64,000 bases of DNA from Diaporthe sp. PMI_573 (Eukaryota > Ascomycota > Sordariomycetes > Diaporthales > Diaporthaceae). Location of the stretch: contig JAJTUP010000001.1 of the NCBI GenBank assembly GCA_021399435.1, positions 682,001-746,000 on the forward strand. Direction: 5' to 3'. Of this stretch, positions 21,563 through 32,208 are shown piece by piece (within the stretch, counting starts at the first letter, position 1; each line of letters starts with the position of its first letter). The position numbers and the translations under genes are program-made. Below the pieces are notes generated by a model. That model was not told where the DNA came from. It searched no databases and saw only the letters and a list, made by a program, of their open reading frames with translations.

Positions 21563-24329
21563 ATGAGCCGTACAAGACCCCCAGTAAACAGTGCTCCGGG
21601 CCGACTGCTCGGAGCCGACCAATCGCCTGCGGAAGAAAAGCTTGCAGTTGGTACCCTCTTCTACATGTACGACTGGATAATACTCCGGCTTTAGGTGTAC
21701 AAATCATGATTGGCGAATATGCTAACAGGCCAATGAAAGCTACAAGAAAATCTAGATTATTGGTCTACCTTCTGGAGAGGACTGAGAGATGAAAATGAAT
21801 GGATCAGACAAAATGCAATGGGCCGGCGGCGTCCTGTCTACGAATTATACACAATCCCGAAGCGCAGATCATGGACACCCGACACCCGCGGACGAGATAT
21901 GAGACGACCGCGCATGCGCCAATACATACAACAAGCCAGGCGAATGGTGCCCTACGATATGATTCCTTCTCAGAATGACCCCGAGAGACTGCGGCGTGCC
22001 GATGGCGAAATAATAAGCGGCGAAAATCCAATCATGACAGCCTTGGACCCGCTTGGTTTCCGCTTCAGGAAGACCCTTGGCCAGGGCGGTGGAGGTATTG
22101 CAATGCTTGTCGATTTGCTGGACCGAAATGGCAAAGCGGATCAGTGGGTAGTGAAGGTGCCAGTCGGGAGAAGCAGTCTCTCACGTGAGGCCAGGAACAT
22201 GAGGGTAGGTCAACGAGCAGCAGAACCATCTGCAGCCCTTTCACGCCATCTTTCAGACCACAGGATCCGGAGGTGGTCTACTAATTCCATGTTTTCGGCA
22301 TAGTCGATGGTTGGGGCAAGACATATTGTTCAACGCAAGTTTATCAAAAGCACTGGTCCAGATGTGCCCGCGAACAAGGTCACCTTTAACACAGATGGGG
22401 ATGACTGTATTTATGGGATGGAGCTACTCAAGCACGGGTCTCTTGATCGCCTGCTCAACAAAATCGCTTCGCAAGATTTGAAGTTAAGGGATGATGAGCT
22501 GTGGATGATATTTCACTGCCGTGAGTTAACAAAACCAAGGATTCTTTTTTGACAATGAGCAGGCTCTATGCCATCAAATATGCTGACACGGGTTGATAGT
22601 CATCAGAGCTTGCGTGGGGATGTGCCGCCCTGGTGTGTGGTGTGGTGGCCTCGATCCTGAAAGAGACCCAATTCCACTGCAGGATGAAGCTATTCCACAG
22701 GACGGGCCCGTCGAGACAGCCACGTCCTTAATACATTTCGATATTGACCCTGATAATAGTAAGCAACCAAAGAAAAGTCTTTATGTCTAATGCAAAGCTA
22801 AAACATAATATTTAGTCCTTATTGGAGATTATGAATCTGATCCAGGAAGTCATACTCACGAGATCATTCCTGTTTTCAAGGTAAATAGCATTACCTGCAG
22901 ATTTCGAAAATTGCCGTTGACAGTCTTCTAGATAGGGGACCTAGGCGTGGCTAGAGGTCTCGATGAGCTAAGGCGGATAAGCAATGACACGTAGGCTGTC
23001 TGGGTTAGGACGGGGCTTCGGTTCTGTGGCACTGACAATGCGTGCGATAGGATAGAGATGCTAGCGACAAGAAGATCGGGAAAAGTAGAGAATCACACAC
23101 CGGTGAGGAAGATTCACACGGGCTTGTCTTAATGCTGAGCTTAATATTTGTCTCGAACAGGAACAATTCGCACGGGAATGGGATTATCTGGTCGGACCAC
23201 CCAGTCTGACAAATGAGCCAGTCGCCGGAAACTACAGCTGGAAAAATAATCTTTACGCAGTGGGAAATGTGAGACCCTTGTCATTATATTCAAAAGGATG
23301 ACAAACAACCTACTAGATGTTGGGCGGAAAGAATTAATGTGAATAACAGGTCATGTGGATGCTCCTAACACGATGCTGTACCATTCTACCACCTCATCAC
23401 GCGGATGTTGAGTTCAAACCTGATGATTACGATATGGTTGAAGGTATAACCTATGGCGCCGATGTCTTGCTTGGAGAACGCGGTAGAGATTATGATGAGA
23501 ACTTGAGGATCATGATAATATGGTGCATGAGTAAGTGCTTGCCCCGTTTTCTGCTCGATCATGCCTCGTCGTCGTACTAGGGGTTCTCACGCCTGTCGCA
23601 TTTGGTCCCCTCGAGGTCGCAGCGTAATCTACGGCGCTTAAAATATACAACAGACGAGCCACTAGAGCACCATAGAGCCAAGACTCAATATTCACATGAT
23701 GCTAAATCATCAAGCACCATCTAGTGCATGACCCAGCGAAAAGGCCTGACTTAAGACAGCTAGAGAATTTGATCATGGGAAGTATCCGGACGTTTCAAAG
23801 AGAGGGGGACAAGAACACAGAAGGCAGGACCTCGATCAGAGATATCCTCACCACACCCCAGCCACCATCAACGCCGTCGCCGGTACCCTCGTCATCTACG
23901 TTGGCGGGAATTGCAAACAGATCCTCTGCAGGGATCGCCCTCGCGCCAGGGGCTGCACCCGATGCCGGAAGACCCAGACGGACGGGCGGGAGGGGCTCGA
24001 ATGCCCTACGGGCCGCCAGGAACATATTCAGGGGCGGCGGTGGTCTGCAGAACATGGCACGGAGGGCAGGACGGTCCATCCGGCGCGTCTTCCGCGGGGC
24101 TGTGCGCCGGGCTACGCGGGGAGGTGGCGTGTTCAGGCAGAGCCGGATGGGGAGTGCTACCGTTGATCGTCCGGCGGGCCAGCAGGTCGACAGAGGGCGA
24201 GATTCGATGCTTCGGCTCCAGTTGGCTATGGCTTCCGTGGGATTGGTGATTCCTCAGTGGATGGCAATGGATCAACGTCGTCGTCCTACTTTGAGACGTC
24301 GGGCAGCCCTAGACAACTTGAGAGGGTAA
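21563..24329 (+). CDS. protein kinase with Arg/Gly-rich C-terminal tail, ten exons
   Basis: The model uses exons 21563-21650, 21756-22204, 22304-22520, 22600-22758, 22816-22880, 22932-22990, 23072-23102, 23161-23268, 23350-23530 and 23725-24329, giving 1962 coding bases and 653 residues with phase kept at every junction. Kinase motifs in order: glycine loop LGQGGGGIAMLV, VVKV with the ATP-site lysine, REARNMR with the alpha-C glutamate, catalytic loop IHFDIDPDN (HFD in place of HRD), metal site GDLG in place of DFG, TPEQF in the APE position, and HDPAKRPDL near the end of the C-lobe. The 200-residue tail is low-complexity and rich in Arg, Gly, Ser and Pro. Exon 1 (MSRTRPPVNS) and the 31-base exon 7 are the least certain. 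The family is fungal-expanded; the substrate is unknown. Activity is plausible because K, E, D, N and D are all present. Confidence 0.75.
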
Positions 24330-24753
24330 ATAAGATACACTGAATAGATACCATGTAGTTGTCAGTTCAGCAGAGGCATCAAACAAGCGACGTTAAAATT
24401 CCCTGCACCTACACCTCGACCTCCTACTTAGCTTTGACTGGGAACCACTGTAATTACCTAATTCAGCAAATAGAATCAGATGCATCCAAAAGCCAATGCG
24501 CCCATTCTCCTTCTATTGTGAGAATGAATGGCGCTTGGAAAGGTCAATATGAGCACGAATGCAACAATTCTGAGCCACAGATCTGGTTTAGTTGGTATCA
24601 TTATTGTAGGTAATATTTTCTCTTGTCTAAGAAATATTTACGGGACATCAGTTGTACTTCCCGGCGAGAATTTGAGCAGTCTTCATATCGAGCATAGAAA
24701 TACCCCGCCAGCGTTCTTCGTCTTCTTTTCTCCAACAAATACTCTCTCCCATG
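24330..24753. other. 3' intergenic region between convergent genes
   Basis: The plus-strand kinase gene and the minus-strand MFS gene converge here. No gene is visible; it should hold both polyadenylation regions. Confidence 0.5.
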
Positions 24754-26628
24754 CTATCGGTCTGTCTCGTGCGATGTGACTCTGGCCAAGTTTGGGGTAT
24801 CATCTTCCTCGGACTCGTCACCATCACCGTCCTCGTTCCCCTCCAAAATAGTCGCGTTAGAGGGTGGGAAATGCGACAAATACAGCACTGCCATGCCCAC
24901 GATCGCAAGAGCAGCGTTGACATGAAACGTCATGTATGCTTTTCCGGTCTCGGCGAGTGCAGAGAATATGAACCCGAATAGGCCCTGCGTCGCCAGTCTT
25001 GCGATGTTCTCGACAAGCGTGACTGCGTTTAGAGCGTCGGTACGGTCGCTGTGCGAGCACATCTCTGTGATGACGCCCTTGGCGGCGGGGGCGGAGCCGG
25101 ATCCCAGTGGGAGCAGGTATGATGCTAAGAGCAGAATTAGCGAGGAGGCGCTTCCAAAGTTCTTGGTGTTACACGGTTTGGAGAGCTGGAGTGAAAGATG
25201 CTTAGACTTACCGAGAAAGATGTGCCATCTCTTCGTACATAGAGCAGCCGCACCGGTCATTATCCCGTCGAGCAGCAGGCTCCATCGGAGGAAGAAAAGG
25301 TCAAAATGACTTGCGGTCCGGTCATCCTCGAGGCGTGTCTCGGGCTGAGGCATGGACTCCTCCTGCGACATCTGGTTGCCGGACCACATCGGCGCCTCAA
25401 GCTGCTCAGGCCTCGACGGTATCCGAGACAGAGCGTTCGGGTCCTTGGCCTGTGCCGGGGCAGGTCTGGGACCGTCAACCTTCCTGACCCACCACTTCCT
25501 CCCCGCGTCGATGATCTTGGGGAAGGCGAAGAACAAGAAAATGCTCCTGCACAACGCGTTGCCGCTCATCAGCCAGCCGTTGTCGGCCTGGGTGAAGTCG
25601 AAGTAGGCCGTGGCGTACATCTGGATCAGCAGCGGGCCGTAGCTGGTTGCCAGCACGGCCAGGAAGATACCGCAGCACAAGAAGAAGACGCCGAAGTGAT
25701 TCGCCACATGCCCGTCCATAAATCGTATGCGCTGTGGAGCCAGGATCTTGAGCGGAGCCAGAAAGCCCTTGATACCCTTTGTTTTCGTCTTCTTCCCATC
25801 CGAGAGTGACTCCGGGTCTATGTAGGGTATCACCGTCCGGGAGTAAAGAGTCGCAAAGAGGAACAGGACAAATGCCACCTGGAATGGCATCTTGATGCCG
25901 AATATGTCACCGACCATGCCGCCGAGAAGGTAACTGATAGCCTGCCCCAGCATGATGCACGCCTGCAGCTGGCCAAACACGGCCGTGCGCTGCATCGGCT
26001 CCACCAGCTCCCCGGCGATGGTGTTCACGACGAGGATGTAACCCGCCGGGCCGCCGAATATCGTGATGAGCTGCGTGGTCTGGATGATGGTGATCCCCGC
26101 GTTGCCACCCGCCAGCACGCCGATGACCTGCGTGGCGACCCTGATGGCCGGGATGAAGGTCTGCATGACGAGGGCGAATCGGGGCCCCCACATCTTGATG
26201 GACCAGCCCGTGACGAAGAGGTTCAACGTCCCGCAGAAGGTCGTGCTCATCCCGAGGATCGAGAACTGGGTTGCCGTACCCGCGGCGATCTCGTTGATGG
26301 AACATCGGTCTCCTGGTCCGGTATGTGGCGGGTGTGTCTCATAGTAGACATCACATTCCATGAGATGGAAGACGTAAAAAATTGGCACCTGGGTGAAGCT
26401 GAATGCGAAGGTTATGATGAAGCCGGCGAGGAGGACTTTGACTGTGTTTGGGGGCCCAAAGACCCGAGTGGCCCAGGATCCCTTCTTCTTGGCGTCGGCG
26501 GCGTCATGGTCCCCCACTGTCCCGTTGCCATTTTCATTGCCATTGGACTCAGTTATGGTTCCATTCTGGTGGCCATTTGTCGAGCCGTTGAGGAGTGGTG
26601 TTCTCTCGTCTCTCGGCTCTGCTGCCAT
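24754..26628 (-). CDS. major facilitator superfamily (MFS) transporter
   Basis: The ORF encodes about 624 residues from MAAEPRDERTPLLNG. An upstream in-frame ATG at 26640 adds four residues. About 12 membrane segments can be traced, the first near residues 65-85 (VLLAGFIITFAFSFTQVP), six before and six after a long central loop. A first extracellular loop has two cysteines. A second long polar loop lies between segments 8 and 9 and is rich in Pro, Arg and Glu. The N- and C-terminal tails are hydrophilic and acidic. The segment GKSKHLSLQLSKPCNTKN between segments 9 and 10 begins with GTAAGT at DNA level and could be a retained intron, but removing it by any GT-AG pair I tried breaks the frame, so I keep it. 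Substrate is unknown; it probably lies in the plasma or vacuolar membrane. A methyltransferase gene lies upstream on the same strand. Confidence 0.85.
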   Translation of the reverse strand: MAAEPRDERTPLLNGSTNGHQNGTITESNGNENGNGTVGDHDAADAKKKGSWATRVFGPPNTVKVLLAGFIITFAFSFTQVPIFYVFHLMECDVYYETHPPHTGPGDRCSINEIAAGTATQFSILGMSTTFCGTLNLFVTGWSIKMWGPRFALVMQTFIPAIRVATQVIGVLAGGNAGITIIQTTQLITIFGGPAGYILVVNTIAGELVEPMQRTAVFGQLQACIMLGQAISYLLGGMVGDIFGIKMPFQVAFVLFLFATLYSRTVIPYIDPESLSDGKKTKTKGIKGFLAPLKILAPQRIRFMDGHVANHFGVFFLCCGIFLAVLATSYGPLLIQMYATAYFDFTQADNGWLMSGNALCRSIFLFFAFPKIIDAGRKWWVRKVDGPRPAPAQAKDPNALSRIPSRPEQLEAPMWSGNQMSQEESMPQPETRLEDDRTASHFDLFFLRWSLLLDGIMTGAAALCTKRWHIFLGKSKHLSLQLSKPCNTKNFGSASSLILLLASYLLPLGSGSAPAAKGVITEMCSHSDRTDALNAVTLVENIARLATQGLFGFIFSALAETGKAYMTFHVNAALAIVGMAVLYLSHFPPSNATILEGNEDGDGDESEEDDTPNLARVTSHETDR

Positions 26629-27225
26629 GTTGATCCACAATGCTGCATGGCAGATACGATGCAGAATGTTAAAAGTCTAGGAAAAGAGCACCAGAAAATC
26701 CGCGGTGAAAAACCGACGAATAAAGCCGGAGAATGTTGCAATCGCGCAGTGGATCCCCGCGTTGCATCGCTGCCGGATCCGATCTCGACCTGCCGGTCAC
26801 CGGAAGCTGAGTAATGGAATCGGCGCCGGCTCGGCCAAATTTAACCTGCACATGACGGCATTCCGGACCCAAATCACGCTCTGGACACATTGGGATTGAG
26901 GAACCACATGTATGTTGTGGGACTTGACAGAGAGGCCGATCGAGGCAGGTAGCACTTGAGGTTATACAACCGGCACAGGGGTCCGGCGATAACATGCCGC
27001 TCGCCAGAACAAGGGAGTCTGTACACAAGATCGGGACTTTGCTGATTTGTTTCAGTTATTTGTGAAGTGCAAGAATAGTCCTTGTTTGGCCGTTTGCTCA
27101 ACCAGATGGTTTTGCCCTGGCAACGAGCCCACCACAGATTTGCTAGGCGTTAAGATTCAGGGGGCAAAGATATTGAAGCTTTGGGGCAATGCAAATGCAA
27201 ACGACGAGTCACCCTGGCGGCCTTC
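26629..27225. other. promoter region of the MFS gene and 3' end of the methyltransferase gene
   Basis: About 600 bases with no gene. Both flanking genes run on the minus strand. Confidence 0.45.
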
Positions 27226-28140
27226 TCAGCACAGGGCGGCATGCTTGACGGCGACGACAGCAACATAATACAGTGGCTCACCAGTAACAGAATAACGATG
27301 GCAATACCTCCTTTTAGCCACAATTGACAGAACACCCGTCTCGACAGCAGTCTGGATGAGACCCGAGAACCCGTTCCGATCATCCCCATCGTGGGGTTCC
27401 ACCGGGTCAAAGAAGTCCTCCTTCAGGTTAAAAACCAAGAGCCCGCCCTCGTCAACAAGCGAGACCGCAGCCTTGAACGCCCGCACGCTCCCGTCGCCGA
27501 AAGCCAGCGCGCTGACCGAGGTCAGCACGTTGAACCCTTGGGCGAAGAGCGCCGCCTCGGCCGGGTCGCCCAACGACACCTTAACGTACTCTGTGATGTC
27601 GGCAGCCACGTACGCGTCGTAGACCCCAGGCCGCTCGCGGTTGGAAGCCTCCTTTGCCTCGGGGAGGATGTCGAGCCCCACGATCATCGTCGAGCCCCTC
27701 TCCGCCAGGACCTTGCGGCCGCCCTCGGCGTAGCCCCGGACGAGGGACCGGATCTCCTCGCCCATCATGCCGTTGCCCGCACCCATGTCCAACACCCGCA
27801 GCCTCGGCCTGCTGCCGCCGCCATCATAGCGCCGTCCCAGACCGCTTTTGTTGCCGAGGACCAGCGGCAGCTGCTCGTGCAGGAGGCCGGCCATGACCTG
27901 CGGCGACACGCACCTCGTCTCCGAGTCGGGCCCGCCGAAAAGCTGGTTATATAAGCCTGGGATGCTGAAGACCTGGGCGTAGTCGTGGAAGCGGATGGGG
28001 GTGACGTGCTCGCCTTCGACGAGCTCGCACCACTCGTCGTCCTGGGCTATTCCTTTGAGGTCTCGCTGCGGGAAGCGGATATCGAGGCGTTCCTGTGCGA
28101 GGGCCGCCGGGACCGTGGTGGTTTTTGTGACAATAGCCAT
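27226..28140 (-). CDS. SAM-dependent methyltransferase, class I
   Basis: From the ATG at 28140 (MAIVTKTTTVPAALAQERLD) the product has 304 residues without introns. The open frame extends upstream but is Arg-rich and probably leader. The SAM-binding motif I is clear (LRVLDMGAGNGMMGEEI, around residue 115), followed by a motif II-like GLDILPEA with an acidic residue after the second strand, and a GGLLVFNLKEDFFDP strand-loop late in the fold. This matches Rossmann-type methyltransferases acting on small molecules. The substrate cannot be told. It lies next to an MFS transporter, an arrangement seen in small metabolic gene groups, but no backbone synthase is present. Confidence 0.8.
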   Translation of the reverse strand: MAIVTKTTTVPAALAQERLDIRFPQRDLKGIAQDDEWCELVEGEHVTPIRFHDYAQVFSIPGLYNQLFGGPDSETRCVSPQVMAGLLHEQLPLVLGNKSGLGRRYDGGGSRPRLRVLDMGAGNGMMGEEIRSLVRGYAEGGRKVLAERGSTMIVGLDILPEAKEASNRERPGVYDAYVAADITEYVKVSLGDPAEAALFAQGFNVLTSVSALAFGDGSVRAFKAAVSLVDEGGLLVFNLKEDFFDPVEPHDGDDRNGFSGLIQTAVETGVLSIVAKRRYCHRYSVTGEPLYYVAVVAVKHAALC

Positions 28141-28764
28141 TCTTTTCGGGGCCGCGGCGGGTAGTCCTCCAAGAAGAGATGTGGAGGGGAGAAGATCGGT
28201 TGTTTCCTCTGTTATCCAACAATAGCGTGATGGACCAATACGATGAATTGCTCGTCGGGCAGCGCGGTCTTTTAACCTCGTACGCACGGCGAATTCCATC
28301 CCCAGGGTACACATTTCAGGCCACCTGCGTCCTTGGCGCTCTTCGTACCGCCGACGAACACAACGAAGTCGCGTCTGTGTGACCACACCAAGTGGCCGGT
28401 GAAGGTCTCCATAGACCAGGCGCTGCAGCTAGGTCAACGCAGCGTAGGACGTGCATTACCAACAACAGCTCGCTAAGAACCGAGTTTGTGGCCGGCCAAA
28501 AGCATTCCCCTCCCCTCCCCTCCCCAACGTGAAATGAATGACCTGGACAATGGGCCGACTTCGCGGCACTTGGCAGCAGAGAAAGAGGCATGATTCGAGG
28601 CACGATTATGCCGTGGCAGATGATATAGACAATCTATTGTGGTTATAAGTATGGACATAGAAGTAAAACTTTGCAAAAGTCTTGGGGAAGCCCTTCCGGC
28701 TAGCATGCTGCATGCGTCTCGCCGAGGTAACATGTCCCTGCATAACGGCCCAGTATAGACCTGC
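28141..28764. other. intergenic region between methyltransferase and AA9 genes
   Basis: No gene supported. It holds the leader of the methyltransferase gene. A CCCCTCCCCTCCCCTCCCC pyrimidine tract near 28505 may be a promoter element. Confidence 0.4.
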
Positions 28765-28824
28765 CTAACTAACTACGCTTGTCTGATCCAAGGTACCATC
28801 CATATCTAGCAGGTGATCTGTTGT

Positions 28825-29637
28825 CTACGTCAGCATAGGAAACTTGTGGAACAGAAGGCGCATGGAGACTCGAAAACTAACCTTCTTGGGGCCGGGGATG
28901 GTGTAGCTGTTGAAGTTGTTGTAGATCTAGACAGGAATTAGCACTAATATTCACTCATCAAAGGGCTTTTCAGGATTAACTCACGTTGGCGGTGTAGCCA
29001 GGGTCGGTGGCCTTGACGTGGCCGGGGATCTTGGTCGTCGGCGAAGGGGAGCCGCCGCTGCCGCCCGAGACGGTGACCTGGGCACAGCTTATGTAAAATT
29101 GCGGCAGCGAGCCGGGGTTATGGATCGCGAGCTGCTCGATGCGGAGCAGGTAGTCGCCGTTCGCGATGCAGGTCGGGATGCTGTACGTGTAGCTGGCCCT
29201 CATGGGCCACGTAGAGCTGCCACCGCTGAAGGTCGGGCCCTCCTCCGCGATCTTGAACCAGTCGCCATCACCGGCGTACGCTGAGGCAGCTCCTGGGGCC
29301 TTGGACATGTAGACGGCGACGGGACCTTGGTGGTAGACTGCCTGGTCGAGATCGAAGGTGAATGCTACGCAATGTTAGCTATTGTGTGGTTCATGCTTGG
29401 GCCATAGTTGTACGTACAGCTGCCGGCCTTGACTGCAACTGTCTCCGTTCCATCGCCCTTCGCGCCGGTGTTGCATCGCAGGTCGTTCGAGGCAAGATCA
29501 GTCACGGGAGAGTTGTTGCTGGTGTTCTCCCGGATGTACTTGAATATGCCGTTCTTGTTGATCTGGTTGAACCTGTAGTGGGCGGCTACCGGCGAGACGG
29601 CGAGCAGTGCCACGGCGAGGCTGGTGAAGGTCTTCAT
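28825..29637 (-). CDS. secreted AA9 lytic polysaccharide monooxygenase
   Basis: AA9 enzymes are copper-dependent and cut cellulose or related glucans oxidatively outside the cell. Exon 1 (29637-29418) encodes a signal peptide ending SPVAA, directly followed by the N-terminal histidine of the copper brace (HYRFNQ). Intron 29365-29417 has a GCTAAC branch. Exon 2 (29364-28985) carries SNDLRCNTG, the second copper histidine in [37 protein letters not shown] and the QFYISCAQ block with the axial tyrosine. Intron 28927-28984 follows, then exon 3 with [14 protein letters not shown]. The end is uncertain: reading on gives a stop at 28825-28827, while a GTTAGT-CGTAG intron (57 bases) would move the stop to about 28765. 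There is no CBM1; a Gly/Ser stretch sits before the last block. The active site is intact. Confidence 0.9.
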
Positions 29638-32208
29638 GTTGGGCTGGGGGGCTTTATCCTTTTCCTCTCTGATATATCCTCGAGAATGCAAGGCTGGCTT
29701 GGCTAGGTTCAGAATGGCTCAGGCTGATGGTTGTCGGATGGCTAATATGTCAGATGGCATAGATGACCTCGAGGCTGGGTGACATGAGCTCTTATACCAC
29801 AACACAACTCAAGTGGCGGCGGGTCATCTTCCATCTCGTATGAAATCCCTTTTCGGATATATGGGAGTCCTCAATGAAGTATCCCGTGTGCCCACCAATC
29901 CCGTCCAGCCGTCTGTGGCTGTTGGGTATCCCCGATCCATAACGTCAGTAAGATATTGCTGCACCACCCAGTTGAAACGGCCCGTCCGTCCTAGGCCCAG
30001 CGTTGAACAATCAAAACATCCTTGGCACATTGCTGTTATAGGTAAAATCATGTTTGTTCGGCAGTGTGCCGACTGACATCTGCAGGGGTTGGGCACCACT
30101 TCGTGACCCATAGTCAAGCGGCTCAAATATGGTTGCCCTGGTGGAGCTGCCTTGAAATGGCGAAGGGGCTTCCTGGCCGGGTCACTCTTTCAGATAGAAG
30201 ATCCCAGCCGTGCATCAGTGCTTGCATGGTTGGTCACGAGCAGGCTTCTCCTGACACTCCCGGGCGCGAGCGTGGAGATCGCTCATTGATGGAGAGGGTC
30301 TTGGCTCCCGGAGCGCTACGGTCCGCATGTAAAAAAGCACCGGGGCACTAAATCTATTCGCAACACCAGTACATTCTTGTGGGCCGGGAATTTAACCGGA
30401 GCAGGATTCCAACCACATCTTGGTAGTGCCCGTTTAAGAAGGCGGCACAGCGCATGGCAATGCCGAAGAAGGATCTTTCAGATATTGGCCAATATAATCG
30501 AATCGAGATACAATGGCGTCTCTATTTTTCCCGATGCTCCTCGCGATCGTGGCTTTCGAGATATTTTCTGACAAATACAAGGTTGTATTTATCTCCGCAT
30601 TGGTATCTACACAGCTTTTGGTCATGCCAGCCTTGCCAGCTCATGATATGTACGTTGCTGATAATTGATATGGCGAAAGGGGTGCCTTCTTACCCACCGT
30701 CGCAATTCCGCAATTACCTACTTCGGTCTCTGCTTGCAAGTAACGAACCTTCGAATTGAAACCCCAGAGCCCGTCATTGCTTAAATACCCAGCACCTTGA
30801 CAGGCGTGCTTTTAAGAACTGCCAATAAGAAAAGCGATAATTAAAGCACTCTCGATCCGGGAAAAGGACTTCGTCGCAGTTAAATCGTCGGTTCGAGGGA
30901 GATCTTGGTTTAGATTATCTTCTACCGCTCGAGCCAGCCATCACAGATTTTAGCGAGTTCTATCAAGGGCGAGTTACTGAGCTGATAACATAACCGCCGA
31001 TATGTAGAACCGTCTGGTCAAGGCCCGGTAGCCTGCACTCAATCAACCACAATTTGCACCTACTAACTCTTCTCCTGTTCATCGAGTGATATCTGATCTC
31101 CATCTGGCACAAAAGAAGCCGAGGGAAGATATAATGTAGCTCCAAAGAAACATCTCGTATCACAACGCCTACACGCAAGAGATTTCAGTGTATGGGGTGA
31201 TCTGGCCTCCCTTTAATTCAATAATTTTGGCTGGTGTTGGGTAAGACACACTCCACAGAGTGTGCACACTTGAATTGGTAATTATCCAGCGCTTGTGGCA
31301 CACATTGATATTGTAACTTATCACGGCCCAGACATGATGCTCTGGCTTTAGATGACTTCGATAGTCTCCCTTTTTCACGGCTTTATTATGACGTCTTCTG
31401 TAGTCATTCAATTTGAACGGTACCTTGTATGTTAGATCGGTATAAATATTCCACAAAGATAGGTAGCTGGACAATCAAGAATAGTGTTGTACAACTTTAA
31501 TAGTATCAACGAAAGTCCATCAGAATCCGATTCTATGCAGCAGGAAGGGTTGGCGAGCAGTGCTTTGTGCGACGAGTCGTCTCGAGAAGAAAATGGCGTG
31601 TAGACTCTCTTCCGTCCACCTAAGGCATCCCACTCGCATCAAGCAGGCGGGTTCGGTGCCGAATTTCGGTCCCGAATAGACGCGTTGGCAGCGAAGAGAC
31701 CCTTAACGCGTTTTAAAATGCAGTGGACCGTCTTGATCCACCTGCCTGTTCAGAGCGCCAGCCTCGCCCAACTCTCTAGTCCGACTTTGATCCGAGGCCG
31801 GCACATGGGTGGTTGTACAGATTGTGAAACTGGACACCAACTGTACAGCAATTCTGTGCGACATGAGTGGAGGGACAGCCTGGATGCCTGGCCGTGGGGG
31901 CGAGAACCTGGTCGGGCAGGGGCGCTTGGCTCGTCGCGTGAGCCGTGAAGGATTCACCTTCGCAGAGCTCTGGGGTAACCAGTTTCAGCCGCCAGAGGCC
32001 ATATTAGGCCGGCGCAGGCTGGATATGCTCTGCGAGAAACAGAGTGCGGTCGAAGGAAATTGATATTAAGAGACAAGACGGGATGCTCGTTCCCACGTTT
32101 TGCCCCTGCTGTCTCTATTTTTATTCTCTTCTTTATTTCAATTGTCTGGTTTGAGCATGCGCTGGCACGCTCGCCTGAGTATTACCTTTAATTACAATTA
32201 GTCTCGCA
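29638..32208. other. 2.6-kb intergenic region
   Basis: It contains the divergent promoters of the AA9 and lectin-like genes. Only short ORFs are seen. No transposon or RNA gene was recognised. Confidence 0.45.

Noticed and set aside
25146..25210. Intron in the MFS gene starting at GTAAGT
   Set aside because: Every GT-AG pair I tried near this donor breaks the frame, while reading through keeps it open into the next membrane segment.
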